A stretch of 64,000 nt of DNA from JAGOBP01 sp046328575 (GTDB taxonomy: Bacteria; Chloroflexota; Anaerolineae; Fen-1058), in NCBI GenBank assembly GCA_046328575.1, contig JAXLWI010000001.1, forward strand, positions 62,001 through 126,000, written 5' to 3'. A program made the position numbers and the translations under genes. Below, one piece after another: positions 27,818 through 36,803 of the stretch. Within the stretch, counting starts at the first letter, position 1. The number at the start of each line of letters is the position of its first letter. The notes beneath the pieces are model-generated. The model had not been told where the DNA came from and ran no database searches. It saw only the letters and a program-made list of their open reading frames with translations.

Positions 27818-27847
27818 AGTTTACCACAGCCCTTGTAAGCGCGTCAA
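27818..27847 (-). promoter_or_regulatory. Promoter of the rsgA leader transcript
   Basis: On the minus strand TTGACG (27842-27847), an 18-base spacer and TAAACT (27818-27823). The start would be near 27811, giving a 28-base untranslated leader before the leader peptide. Confidence 0.7.
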
Positions 27848-27970
27848 GGGGACTTTCGACGGAGATGACATTGCGGCATTCCCCACAAACCGATCTCAGT
27901 CAAACCGCCGATAGCTAGCGCGCACAACTGTGGTATAACAAGGTGCGATGTTCTCTCAACCGGAGCAGAC

Positions 27971-29785
27971 ATGACTCACCCCGACACTTTCGGACTCGAC
28001 TTTGGCACGACCAACTCCTCGTTGGCGTTTTACGATGGGCAAACGCTGCATCGACCGCAGCTCGATCTGAGCGGCGACAATCCAGCAGTGCTGCCGTCGC
28101 TGCTCTACATCGATCGGCAGCAACAAGCAATCGTCGGCACGGCGGCGGCACAGCAGTATTTGCAGCGTGAAACGGGCCGATTAGCGAATTGGGAGAAGCG
28201 CTACGTTGGCGAGATCGACGTCGTGTCTTCGGGTGCTAGTTACGTGCAGGCTGTACACGTGCTGGTCGATACCGGCGCGTACGGTCGCTTGCTGCAATAC
28301 GTCAAGACCGCGCTGCGCGATCCCGGCTACGATGGCACACAAATCTTTGATCGCTTCTACACCGTCGACGAACTGATCGCGCAGGTTTTGCGCTCGCTCA
28401 AGACCAGCGCCGAACAACAATTACAGACCGAATGCACGCGCGTCGTGCTTGGCCGCCCCGTGAAATATTCACCCGACGCCGATGTCTCCGAACGCGCGCA
28501 AGAGATCATGTACAAGGCCGCGCGTCAAGCGGGCTTCGAATCGATCGGGTTTGAGATGGAACCGATCGGCGCGGTGTACTTCTATCACCGCACCAGCCCC
28601 CAACGCGAGTTGGCCTTCGTCTTCGATTTCGGTGGCGGCACGCTCGATCTGACGTTGGCCGAAGTGGGCGGCCCTACTCCGCCCAACATCATCGCCACTT
28701 TAGGTGTGCTGGTTGGCGGCGATGATCTAGACAAGCGCTTGATGCAATCGCTGTTCAAATACTTCGGCGGAGTTGCGCCGCGCGGCCGACGCGCATTGCC
28801 GCCCTATCTGTTGGACTTCCTCGAAAACTGGCAGACCATGCCGCTGCTCTCGCGCCCCAACATGATCAAGACGTTGAGTCAGTATCGCGCTGATAATCCG
28901 GCAGGCATCGAGGCGTTGTTGACGTTGGTCACGCGCAACTTGGGCTTTCAACTCTTCCGCGAGATCGAGCAGACTAAGATTCGCTTATCGAGCGCGCACC
29001 TGGCTGAACTCAAATTCACTCACACCAACATCCACATTCGTGAAGCGCTGACGCGGCTCAAGTTCGAAGAGTTGATCGCGCCTGAAATTGCGGCCGTAGA
29101 TGCAGGCGTGCAGCAGATTTTACGCGAGGCCAATCTCAAGCCCGATCAAGTGGACGTGGTTTTGCGGACGGGTGGCACATCAGCAGTACCGGTCTTCACC
29201 GAACTGCTGTCAGATCACTTCGGGCACAACAAACTTCGTTCGCTGGAATTGCTCACATCGGTGGTGGGCGGATTAGCCATTGCGGCGCATGAAGGACGCG
29301 GTACGTTTCCAACGTATGAGACGATTTATCCGAAAGAGCCGGCGGCGGTGTTCGGCTATATCCGATCGGACACACGCGGCGACTTCGAGGCCTACGAATT
29401 TCGGATTGATTCGCGATGTTACCTCGACTACGAGTACACGCTCAGCCGCATCCCCGCCGATCTCAGCGCCCTGCCCGCGCTGCGATTGGCGCAGGCTGAC
29501 AAAAACGTTGAGGATGCTGAATTCCTGCACTTCAACCTATCGCGCGCAGCGAGGGTCTACGTAGCCTACGATGCCGATGCCCGGCACGTGCCTGATTGGC
29601 TTAGCGATTTCACGCGCACGGCCATGACAATCGAAATCGATCAGATTGGCACGCCGCGCCTGTTGACAGTCTACGCCAAAGATTTCCCGGCGGGAGCGGT
29701 AACGTTGGGCGGCAACCGCGCGATCGGAAGCGCGGGCAACGTCTTCATGCACTATCTGGTGATCGTCCGCCCCTCGATCAAATGA
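27971..29785 (+). CDS. Hsp70-family protein with C-terminal beta-sandwich-like extension
   Basis: A 604-residue actin-like ATPase of the Hsp70/YegD group. Phosphate 1 motif GLDFGTTNSS (8-17), phosphate 2 VFDFGGGTLDLTL (about 216-228), and adenosine motif RTGGTSAVPVF (about 398-408) are intact. There is no canonical substrate-binding domain or EEVD tail. Instead residues about 514-604 carry FNLSRAARVYVAYDADAR, DWLSDFTRT and VYAKDFPAGAVTLGGN, a pattern known from small beta-domains at the ends of secreted carbohydrate-active proteins. No signal peptide is seen. A short in-frame-stop peptide (MFSQPEQT, 27948-27974) overlaps the start as ATGA. Function is unknown. Confidence 0.85.
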   Translation: MTHPDTFGLDFGTTNSSLAFYDGQTLHRPQLDLSGDNPAVLPSLLYIDRQQQAIVGTAAAQQYLQRETGRLANWEKRYVGEIDVVSSGASYVQAVHVLVDTGAYGRLLQYVKTALRDPGYDGTQIFDRFYTVDELIAQVLRSLKTSAEQQLQTECTRVVLGRPVKYSPDADVSERAQEIMYKAARQAGFESIGFEMEPIGAVYFYHRTSPQRELAFVFDFGGGTLDLTLAEVGGPTPPNIIATLGVLVGGDDLDKRLMQSLFKYFGGVAPRGRRALPPYLLDFLENWQTMPLLSRPNMIKTLSQYRADNPAGIEALLTLVTRNLGFQLFREIEQTKIRLSSAHLAELKFTHTNIHIREALTRLKFEELIAPEIAAVDAGVQQILREANLKPDQVDVVLRTGGTSAVPVFTELLSDHFGHNKLRSLELLTSVVGGLAIAAHEGRGTFPTYETIYPKEPAAVFGYIRSDTRGDFEAYEFRIDSRCYLDYEYTLSRIPADLSALPALRLAQADKNVEDAEFLHFNLSRAARVYVAYDADARHVPDWLSDFTRTAMTIEIDQIGTPRLLTVYAKDFPAGAVTLGGNRAIGSAGNVFMHYLVIVRPSIK

Positions 29786-30150
29786 GAATATGCTTTGATC
29801 GAATCTTTCATGGCACACAATTCGGTATATAATGAGAGCGAAAGCGTCATTCTAATCTATCGGCCAGATCGATTCAGGCGGCAATCGATGATCTTAAGCC
29901 GAAAGCTCGAGTGACCGGAGACCAACCTGCAGATCTTCGCGTGATCCCGTCGCAGACTGAGACGATCGGTTAGAGCAGCTCCCTCGTTGAGTATCGCGCA
30001 GTTTAATGTGACCGGCTCACGCTGGGCGAGCAGATAGTCAAAAAGTCATCATACTTGTGTGTCTGAATCATTACCGCACGGCAGATTGACAATCAAAACC
30101 GCTCGAACAATGACTGTCAAATTTCAGAGCTTTGAAATTAGGGGGTCAAG
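29786..30150 (+). other. Long intergenic leader before the MEDS gene
   Basis: About 365 bases without a plausible gene. TATAAT at 29828-29833 with a weak CTTTCA seventeen bases upstream could start a leader of about 310 bases. Another possible -35 (TTGACA, 30087-30092) lies nearer the gene. No known riboswitch or terminator was recognised. Confidence 0.4.
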
Positions 30151-30780
30151 ATGAACGACCTACATCCTGCCATTGATTTGGGTTTCACGACTGAGGTACT
30201 TCCGGATTGTCATCATTTGTGTTTGATCTTCGACGACGAGGCCCAGCGCCAAAAGATCGTATCTGAATATTTGGCCGCCGGTCTTAAACAGGGGGACCTG
30301 GTGCGTTACTTCACCGATGTGACTTCACCTCAGGCTGTGCGGGATTGGCTCAGCGAGATGGGGCTCGAACTTCCGCGGGCCGAGGAAGCGGGTTCTTTTG
30401 GTATTACGCAGGCCGAAAACGCCTACTGCCCCAGCGGACAAATCATGCCTCAGGACGTGGTGAAGAATGCGAAGGCCCGGTATGCTATGGCTAAACAAGC
30501 CGGCTATCACGGTTCCCGCGTCTCGGGTGAAATGTCGTGGGTGTTGCGCCGACCGGCCGATATCGATCGATTGCTGGAATATGAAACCCGCCTCAACTTG
30601 ATCGATGAGACTTTTCCCTACATCGGAATGTGCCAGTACGACGCTCGCAAATTCGATGGGGCGACCTTATTCAAAGTCCTTCAGGTACATCCCTACATGG
30701 TCGCCCAAGGACAGATCGTTAGGAATCCTTTTTATCTCCAGCCACAAGAATTTCTGACGCGTCTGGGCGTCACCGCCTAA
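30151..30780 (+). CDS. MEDS-domain sensory protein
   Basis: A 209-residue single-domain protein matching the MEDS (DcmR-type) sensory domain: HLCLIFDDEAQRQKIVSEYL, AGLKQGDLVRYFTD, YCPSGQIMPQDVV, SGEMSWVLRRPADIDRLLEYE, CQYDARKFDG and HPYMVAQGQIVRNPFY. Such domains occur in regulators of C1-compound metabolism and in front of histidine kinases. Here it is a separate gene 51 bases before a sensor kinase, so it is probably its input partner. Signal unknown. Confidence 0.85.
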   Translation: MNDLHPAIDLGFTTEVLPDCHHLCLIFDDEAQRQKIVSEYLAAGLKQGDLVRYFTDVTSPQAVRDWLSEMGLELPRAEEAGSFGITQAENAYCPSGQIMPQDVVKNAKARYAMAKQAGYHGSRVSGEMSWVLRRPADIDRLLEYETRLNLIDETFPYIGMCQYDARKFDGATLFKVLQVHPYMVAQGQIVRNPFYLQPQEFLTRLGVTA

Positions 30781-30831
30781 GGCACCAACGCCGGATCGAT
30801 ATCGAACTTAGCGCCTGCTGATAGCGAAATT

Positions 30832-33090
30832 ATGCCTGACCCAGATCGCCAACCGACTACACCGACTGCCGCCTGGCAAAAGGCCGACGTGCGCGTGCTG
30901 GGACAGATCCTGGCTGCGCAAAACATTGTCTTTGCGTTGCCGGACACCGCGCGGGTGGCTGAATTCTACGCTCAGACCTTGATCTCAATTTCCGGAATCA
31001 TGGGCTGCCGAGTGTGTTTAGGCGGCCAGTCAATTGAGGTCGGCTACATGGCAAGCCCACCGTGCGCCGAGTGCGAGCGGTTACGCACTCACCTTGGAAT
31101 TGACGGCCAACCGATCAAAGCCAACTCAAACTTCAAGTGCGGTCTGGCCGATCTGCCCAATATTCGCTCGATTGACATCCATTCCTATCAACATCATTTT
31201 GGCTTCTTTGTATTCAATCTGAATGATGTCACGGCGTTTGAGGTGTACGAGCCCTTTATCCGCAACCTCGCCAACGAAGTTGCGATCCTGCTCGAAAATC
31301 GCTGGCAAAAAGATTTGCTGCTCGCCGCCCGCGACGATTTAGAGCGCAAAGTCGAAGAGCGTACGCGCGACTTGACCGCTGCCAACGCCGAACTCCGCAG
31401 TGAAATCGCGGAGCGCCAACGGGCTGAAAGCCGCGTCAAGCGGCTCAACCGACTGTACGCCACGCTCAGCCAGATCAATCAGACCATCGTGCACGTGCGC
31501 GATCGCGCTACCCTTTTCGAGCAGATCTGCCATGTGGCGGTCGAGCACGGTCAGTTCCGAATGGCGTGGATCAGTCGGATCGACGAAACAACGGGGCGAG
31601 TTGTACCGGCGGTGTTTGCAGGCGAAGAACTCGGCTACCTGAATAGGGTGCAGATCACCTTGCGTGACGAGCCGCATGGTCGTGGACCGACCGGCACGGC
31701 CATGCGCGAAGGGCGCTGCGTCATCTGCCCAGACATCGCCACCGATCCTCGGATGCGCCTATGGCGTGATGCCGCCTTGCACCGTGGCTACCGCTCTACA
31801 GCGGCCGTGCCGTTCAGAGAGAATGGCCGTGTCAGCGGCGCACTGACCGTGTATTCGGCTGAGCCCAACAGCATCGACGCCGAAGACAAAGACCTGCTGG
31901 ATGAAATCAGCCTGGACATTTCCTTCGCGCTTGACGGGCTTGAACAAGAGGCCCAACGTCAACGCGCCGAAGCTGAACTCAGCCGCCTCAACGCCGAACT
32001 CGAACAGCGCGTCAGCGATCGCACGGTGGAACTCGCTCAAGCTCACGAGCGGTTGCGGGCCATTCTGGACACCGCGGGCGAAGGCGTCGTATTCACCGAC
32101 CCCCAAGGCAACATCGAATACATCAATCCGGCGATGGAGCGGCTCACCGGCTATACGGCTGAAGAAGCACTGGGGCACAATCCACGCCTCTGGAAGAGCG
32201 ATCAAACGCCAAGGGTTGCTTATCAGTACATGTGGGACGCGCTGCTGCGGGGTGAAATCTGGCAAGGCGAAGTGATCAATCGGCGGAAGGACGGCACGCT
32301 GTACAACGCGGCCTTGACCACTTCACCAGTGACCGACACCGACGGGCAAACGGTGGGTTACGTCGGCGTGCAGCGTGACATCACTCGACAGAAAGAACTG
32401 GAACGGCTGAAAGATCAATTCGTCTCGACCGTCAGCCACGAACTCCGCACGCCGTTGGCCAACGTCATGCTGCATATCAACCTGCTCACACGTGGCCGAC
32501 CTGAACGGCACGATATTTATTTACGCACCCTGCAGCGTGAAGCCGAACGGTTGCGGCGCATGATCGAAGATCTGCTGGATCTATCACGGCTCGATCGGAA
32601 CGTAACCCCGATCGAGTTAGCGCCGACCAACGTCCATCAGTTGCTCGAACTACTCGTAACCGATCGGGGGGAGTTGGCCATCCAGCGTGGCTTAACGTTA
32701 AGATATGAGCCTGCGCCCAATCTGCCCGTTATCGCCAGCGACAGTTCCAAACTCACGCAAGTCATCTCCAACTTGCTGACCAACGCTCTCAATTACACGC
32801 CGTCCGGCGGTGAGGTGATCGTATCGAGCGCGCAGCAGTACACAGCCGATCAGGCGTGGATCACCATCACGGTGCGCGATAGTGGGCCGGGCATTGCGCC
32901 GAAAGAACTGGCGCATTTATTTGAGCGGTTCTTTCGCGGCGAGGCTGGCCGCAAGACCGATGCGCCTGGTACAGGTTTGGGGTTGGCGATCTCGCAGGAG
33001 ATCATGCGCCGTTTGGGCGGGCGCATCAGCGTGGACAGCGAACTCGGTCACGGCGCAGCGTTTACGATCTGGCTGCAAGCCCTTGAATAG
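30832..33090 (+). CDS. Sensor histidine kinase (GAF-GAF-PAS-HisKA-HATPase)
   Basis: A 752-residue soluble sensor kinase without membrane segments. Order: N-terminal GAF-like domain with several Cys (CRVCLGG, CAECERL; about 40-155), coiled coil (160-205), second GAF (about 210-375), coiled coil (380-415), PAS (about 415-520; AILDTAGEGVVFTDPQGN), HisKA with phospho-acceptor His in VSHELRTPLAN (about 535), and HATPase_c with N, G1 (DSGPGIAP) and G2 (GTGLGLAI) boxes. The Cys pairs in the first GAF could bind metal or a cluster. No response regulator is adjacent, so the partner is elsewhere. It follows the MEDS gene. Confidence 0.9.
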   Translation: MPDPDRQPTTPTAAWQKADVRVLGQILAAQNIVFALPDTARVAEFYAQTLISISGIMGCRVCLGGQSIEVGYMASPPCAECERLRTHLGIDGQPIKANSNFKCGLADLPNIRSIDIHSYQHHFGFFVFNLNDVTAFEVYEPFIRNLANEVAILLENRWQKDLLLAARDDLERKVEERTRDLTAANAELRSEIAERQRAESRVKRLNRLYATLSQINQTIVHVRDRATLFEQICHVAVEHGQFRMAWISRIDETTGRVVPAVFAGEELGYLNRVQITLRDEPHGRGPTGTAMREGRCVICPDIATDPRMRLWRDAALHRGYRSTAAVPFRENGRVSGALTVYSAEPNSIDAEDKDLLDEISLDISFALDGLEQEAQRQRAEAELSRLNAELEQRVSDRTVELAQAHERLRAILDTAGEGVVFTDPQGNIEYINPAMERLTGYTAEEALGHNPRLWKSDQTPRVAYQYMWDALLRGEIWQGEVINRRKDGTLYNAALTTSPVTDTDGQTVGYVGVQRDITRQKELERLKDQFVSTVSHELRTPLANVMLHINLLTRGRPERHDIYLRTLQREAERLRRMIEDLLDLSRLDRNVTPIELAPTNVHQLLELLVTDRGELAIQRGLTLRYEPAPNLPVIASDSSKLTQVISNLLTNALNYTPSGGEVIVSSAQQYTADQAWITITVRDSGPGIAPKELAHLFERFFRGEAGRKTDAPGTGLGLAISQEIMRRLGGRISVDSELGHGAAFTIWLQALE

Positions 33091-33099
33091 GCCAGCTTA

Positions 33100-34389
33100 T
33101 TACGCTTTGCCGTGCAGCATATCCATCAAGCGCCCCAGCACACGCGCTCCATCGACGCGCAGGGCGTTGTGCTCGTACTCGCTGGTAGCCCAGACTTTGA
33201 GGCCCTTAATGCAACTCGCAGTCTCTTCAGACAACGCTCGTTCCACGTACATGTCATCGTAGTACATGGCCGCGGCGACCGGCACAGTGTTTTGTTGTAA
33301 AACGGCCTTGTCGTACAGCGGCGGCCAATCGGCGTCTGCGGCGAGTAAGTGCGCCACCTCTTTCAGCGGACGCAGCGCGGCGTACTCGTCAAACATCCAC
33401 GGATAAATCATCTCTCCCGTGAACAGCACCGGTCGATCGGGCGCGTAATCGAACTCGGGATATTCGGCTCGAATACGTTCGGCTGACCAGTCAGCGGCCG
33501 TCCCTTCGCAGTAGATCGGCTCTTGGAATAGCGCGTAAATCGGATTCGGCTCGAACGGCATCAGGTGATCGTAGCCGCGCAGAAAAGCGAGGCTGATCTC
33601 GCGACCGTGTGCGCCATCTACAAACGCTTCTTCCAGCAAATAGTGAATCTTCTCAAAGCCATCGCTCGCCCCGAATTGCATGCCAAGTTGTTGAAAGCGC
33701 CGCACACTCAAGCGCGTGCCGTCGGGCAAACGCACGTCGTTATTGGCTAAGTAATCGGCGATGTCATGCGCGCGCTGCACATCGTCTGGATAGCGCTCGA
33801 AGTATTTCTGATTTTTGCCTCGCACCCGGCGATACGTGCAGCGATAGACATCGTCGGGATGATGGTTGATCGGCGGCAGGCCGCCCGTGATGAAGGCTTC
33901 GCGCAAACCCTGCGGCGCTTGCGATAGATACGTCGTGATACAGAAGCCACCGTAACTTTGCCCCAGCGCACTCCATGTCCGATCGCCGATCAACTCTCGG
34001 CGGATGGCTTCCGCATCGCGGACGATGTTGTCGGCGCGGAAGTGCTTGAGGTAGGCCGCTTGCCGCTCGGGCGTAGACAAACGCGCTAACGTCTGAGGCG
34101 TGATCGGCGTACTGCGACCGGTGCCGCGTTGATCGAGCAGCAACACGCGATAGGTTTTGATCGCGTGCATGACCCATTCTAACGAGGTCTCCGGGCGCGG
34201 TGAGCCGAAGCCCGGCCCGCCTTGAAAGAAGACCAACCACGGTAAATCGTCGTGCTCATGCTCGGGCGCGACGACTTCGCGCGCGAAGACCGTCAACGAG
34301 CCGCCGTTGGGTTGCGCGTAATCGATCGGGAGGGTATACGTGTGATCAATCAGGATCAGTCCGGGAATTCGATGTGTAATCGTGCGCAA
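33100..34389 (-). CDS. Proline-iminopeptidase-like serine peptidase (S33)
   Basis: A 429-residue alpha/beta hydrolase of peptidase family S33. Oxyanion FFQGGPGFGSPRP, DQRGTGRSTP, nucleophile Ser in GQSYGGFCITTYLS, and the catalytic His in SEYEHNALRVDG near the end. It is cytosolic and would release N-terminal proline or related residues. The start is TTG 34387-34389 preceded by AGGAGCACC. No ATG in the right place exists. It follows the L,D-transpeptidase gene by ten bases, so the two are probably co-transcribed. Confidence 0.88.
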   Translation of the reverse strand: MRTITHRIPGLILIDHTYTLPIDYAQPNGGSLTVFAREVVAPEHEHDDLPWLVFFQGGPGFGSPRPETSLEWVMHAIKTYRVLLLDQRGTGRSTPITPQTLARLSTPERQAAYLKHFRADNIVRDAEAIRRELIGDRTWSALGQSYGGFCITTYLSQAPQGLREAFITGGLPPINHHPDDVYRCTYRRVRGKNQKYFERYPDDVQRAHDIADYLANNDVRLPDGTRLSVRRFQQLGMQFGASDGFEKIHYLLEEAFVDGAHGREISLAFLRGYDHLMPFEPNPIYALFQEPIYCEGTAADWSAERIRAEYPEFDYAPDRPVLFTGEMIYPWMFDEYAALRPLKEVAHLLAADADWPPLYDKAVLQQNTVPVAAAMYYDDMYVERALSEETASCIKGLKVWATSEYEHNALRVDGARVLGRLMDMLHGKA

Positions 34390-34399
34390 GGTGCTCCTA

Positions 34400-35413
34400 T
34401 CACATCACTACAATCTTGGTGCCTTCATCCTTTTTGGCGCGCAGGCTGACATCGGTGTACGGCACGCTGGGTTCGGTCCAGCGGAACACAAATTGCGCGG
34501 CGTCGTTGGACACGTTGACACAGCCATGACTGCGCGGGCGGCCATAATCATTGTGCCAGTACGTGCCATGCACGGCGATGCCCGATCCGGTGAAGTACGT
34601 AGGGAACGAAACGCCCGGCAAGTTGTAGTAGTCCGCGCCCTCCCCGCCGATCATGTAAGCGGTGTAGTGTTTGCGCAGCACGCGATACTCGCCTTTGGGT
34701 GTGAAGTTGCTGCCGTAACCAGTAGCCGTGCGAGTGGCGAAGACAGCCGTATCGCCTTCAAAACAAGTCAGGACTTGTTCTTTCAAATTGACTTCGATGC
34801 GCTTGTCCTTGGCGCCGACCGACAAGGCCGAGACCTGCGCAACGTCGAGATACCGCATCGACCAGGCTGGCACGTACGGGCCGGGACTCCACGCGATGCC
34901 TTCTTGCAGCCGATACCACCACTCGCCTTTGGCGTCCTGCACCGATTCCACTACCCGATAAACTGAGCCGTAGTACAGTTTGCGACTGATCGCCTGACTA
35001 TCCACGCGTGAGCGCGCGCCGGTAATAGGTACACACACTTGCATCCACACACCGGGCTTGTCGACCTTGTTCAACGGGCTGCCGCTGGGCATGTTTTCAA
35101 CCGGCTGGACAAAGCCGCTGTGAATATAGCCGCCGTCGGTCTGATACCAGATCGGATTGCTGGGCCAGGGCGCCTCGCCCGTGACCTGCGCGTATAGTGG
35201 AAGAATGTCGTCGTACGTCTTGTACTCGACAATCTCGGCCTTCAATTTGGCCTCTTTGCGCACGGCTTGTCGAATGCCGGTCGAGATGCGGCCCAACGAC
35301 GCGGGTGGCGCATCAACGTGATCGGCCAGTACGCGCAGCGGACGCGGCAACAATGCCCAGGCTCCGACCAGACTGCTGTACTTTAAGAACTCGCGACGTG
35401 AGACAGTCTGCAT
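34400..35413 (-). CDS. Tat-exported L,D-transpeptidase (YkuD)
   Basis: A 337-residue exported enzyme with a twin-arginine signal (SRREFLKYSS, residues 5-14). The YkuD catalytic motif appears as GIAVHGTYWHNDYGRPRSHGCVNVS: the His and Cys are the active site of the 3-3 peptidoglycan cross-linking enzyme. A preceding SH3-like part contains YRVVESVQDAKGEWWYRL. ATG 35413 follows GGGGAG. The presence of L,D-transpeptidase together with Tat export is common in Chloroflexota. Confidence 0.9.
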   Translation of the reverse strand: MQTVSRREFLKYSSLVGAWALLPRPLRVLADHVDAPPASLGRISTGIRQAVRKEAKLKAEIVEYKTYDDILPLYAQVTGEAPWPSNPIWYQTDGGYIHSGFVQPVENMPSGSPLNKVDKPGVWMQVCVPITGARSRVDSQAISRKLYYGSVYRVVESVQDAKGEWWYRLQEGIAWSPGPYVPAWSMRYLDVAQVSALSVGAKDKRIEVNLKEQVLTCFEGDTAVFATRTATGYGSNFTPKGEYRVLRKHYTAYMIGGEGADYYNLPGVSFPTYFTGSGIAVHGTYWHNDYGRPRSHGCVNVSNDAAQFVFRWTEPSVPYTDVSLRAKKDEGTKIVVM

Positions 35414-35445
35414 GCTGTTGACTCCCCGGTAAAATTTCGATTATT

Positions 35446-36627
35446 CTATCGGCTGCTCGCTAAGGCTGCTTTCATCCGCTCCAACGCTTCTGTCAACATC
35501 GAACGGGGACAGGCAAAGTTCAGCCGCACAAAACCTTCGCCGCCCGTGCCAAACATCGCGCCGTCGCTAAAGGCGACGCGTGCCTTATCCAGAAAGAATT
35601 GATACGGACTGCCTTCAATGCCGGCCGCGCGACAATCGAGCCACGCCAAATACGTGCCTTCGGGTTTTGCCAGCTTGATCGACGGCAGTTCGCGCCGCAC
35701 ATAGTCATACAGGAAATCGCGGTTGTCTTCCAGATACACCAAGACTTGATCGAGCCACGCCTGCCCGTCGCGATACGCCGCCTCGCCCGCGATGAGGCCC
35801 ATCAGATTGACCCATGGCACCAGGCTTTGTTTGGCCGCGTCGTATTTGCGCCGCACCTCTGGATTGGTAATAATCGCCATTGAACATTGCAGACCCGGCA
35901 GGTTGAAGGTCTTGCTCGGCGCGATGAGGGTGATCGTGCGTTCGGCGATTTCGGGGCTGAGTGACGCAATCGGGACGTGCTGCTGGCCGCGATAAATGAG
36001 ATCGCTGTGAATTTCATCGGATACAATCGACAGATCGTGCTTGAGGCAAATCTCAGCCAGTTTTGAGAGTTCTTCACGGTTGTACACGCGCCCGATCGGG
36101 TTGTGCGGATTGCAGAACAGGAACATCCGCGTGTCCGCCGTGATAGCCGACTCAAAGTTGTCCCAATCAATGCCGTAAGAACCATCGGGTTGAAGCACTA
36201 ACGGCGCATCGACACGGCGGCGTTGAGTAGACTCGGCGGCCATCAACATCGGCGGATAGACCGGCGGCTGCACCAACATCGCTTCGCCCGGCGCGCACAC
36301 CGCATAAGCGGCGATGTTGAAGCCGACAACGACGCCCGGAATGAACACGATGTCTTGTGGCTGGATATGCCAGTGGTAGCGCGCCGCCATCCGATCGACG
36401 ATTGCGGTCCGAAAGGCTGGCAGGTCCAGCGCATCACCATGCAAAGCCATATTAGGGTAGCCAAACAGACCCGAATCAACTTGCTGACGCAGCGCATCGA
36501 TCACCGGCTGCGGTGAGGGGAAATCCATATCGGCCACCCACAGCGGCAGCACATCGGCCTCATACGCATTCCATTTGAGGTTAGGGGTGCCTCGACGCTG
36601 AGGCAGGACATCGAAATTGTAGGGCAT
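35446..36627 (-). CDS. MalY/PatB-family PLP-dependent aminotransferase or C-S lyase
   Basis: A 393-residue fold-type-I PLP enzyme. N-terminus YNFDVLPQRRGTPNLKW and LPLWVADMDFPSPQPV are typical of MalY/PatB cystathionine beta-lyase-like proteins. The PLP Lys is in APSKTFNLPGLQ, the NPHNPIGRV loop is conserved, and the C-terminal Arg lies in FVRLNFACPRS. ATG 36625-36627 is chosen, with GAGG upstream; a longer version from 36684 would add 19 residues lacking family similarity. It could cleave cystathionine or act as an aminotransferase. Confidence 0.9.
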   Translation of the reverse strand: MPYNFDVLPQRRGTPNLKWNAYEADVLPLWVADMDFPSPQPVIDALRQQVDSGLFGYPNMALHGDALDLPAFRTAIVDRMAARYHWHIQPQDIVFIPGVVVGFNIAAYAVCAPGEAMLVQPPVYPPMLMAAESTQRRRVDAPLVLQPDGSYGIDWDNFESAITADTRMFLFCNPHNPIGRVYNREELSKLAEICLKHDLSIVSDEIHSDLIYRGQQHVPIASLSPEIAERTITLIAPSKTFNLPGLQCSMAIITNPEVRRKYDAAKQSLVPWVNLMGLIAGEAAYRDGQAWLDQVLVYLEDNRDFLYDYVRRELPSIKLAKPEGTYLAWLDCRAAGIEGSPYQFFLDKARVAFSDGAMFGTGGEGFVRLNFACPRSMLTEALERMKAALASSR

Positions 36628-36745
36628 GCGGCAAGTCCTCGTTGAAAGATACTGCATTGTAGTGAAAAGTACCTTTGAATGCAATAGTACGCTGTTTAAG
36701 TGATTGTAACCCTGTGTCCCGATTATGCCCAGGCGGCAAAAAATG

Positions 36746-36751
36746 TATAAT
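36746..36751 (+). promoter_or_regulatory. -10 box before DUF362 gene
   Basis: TATAAT about 52 bases before the DUF362 start. The -35 position holds only weak similarity. Confidence 0.4.
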
Positions 36752-36803
36752 CACGACAGTTCCTAACGCTACATCTCATATTATTTGAAGCGAGGCCTAA
36801 ATC

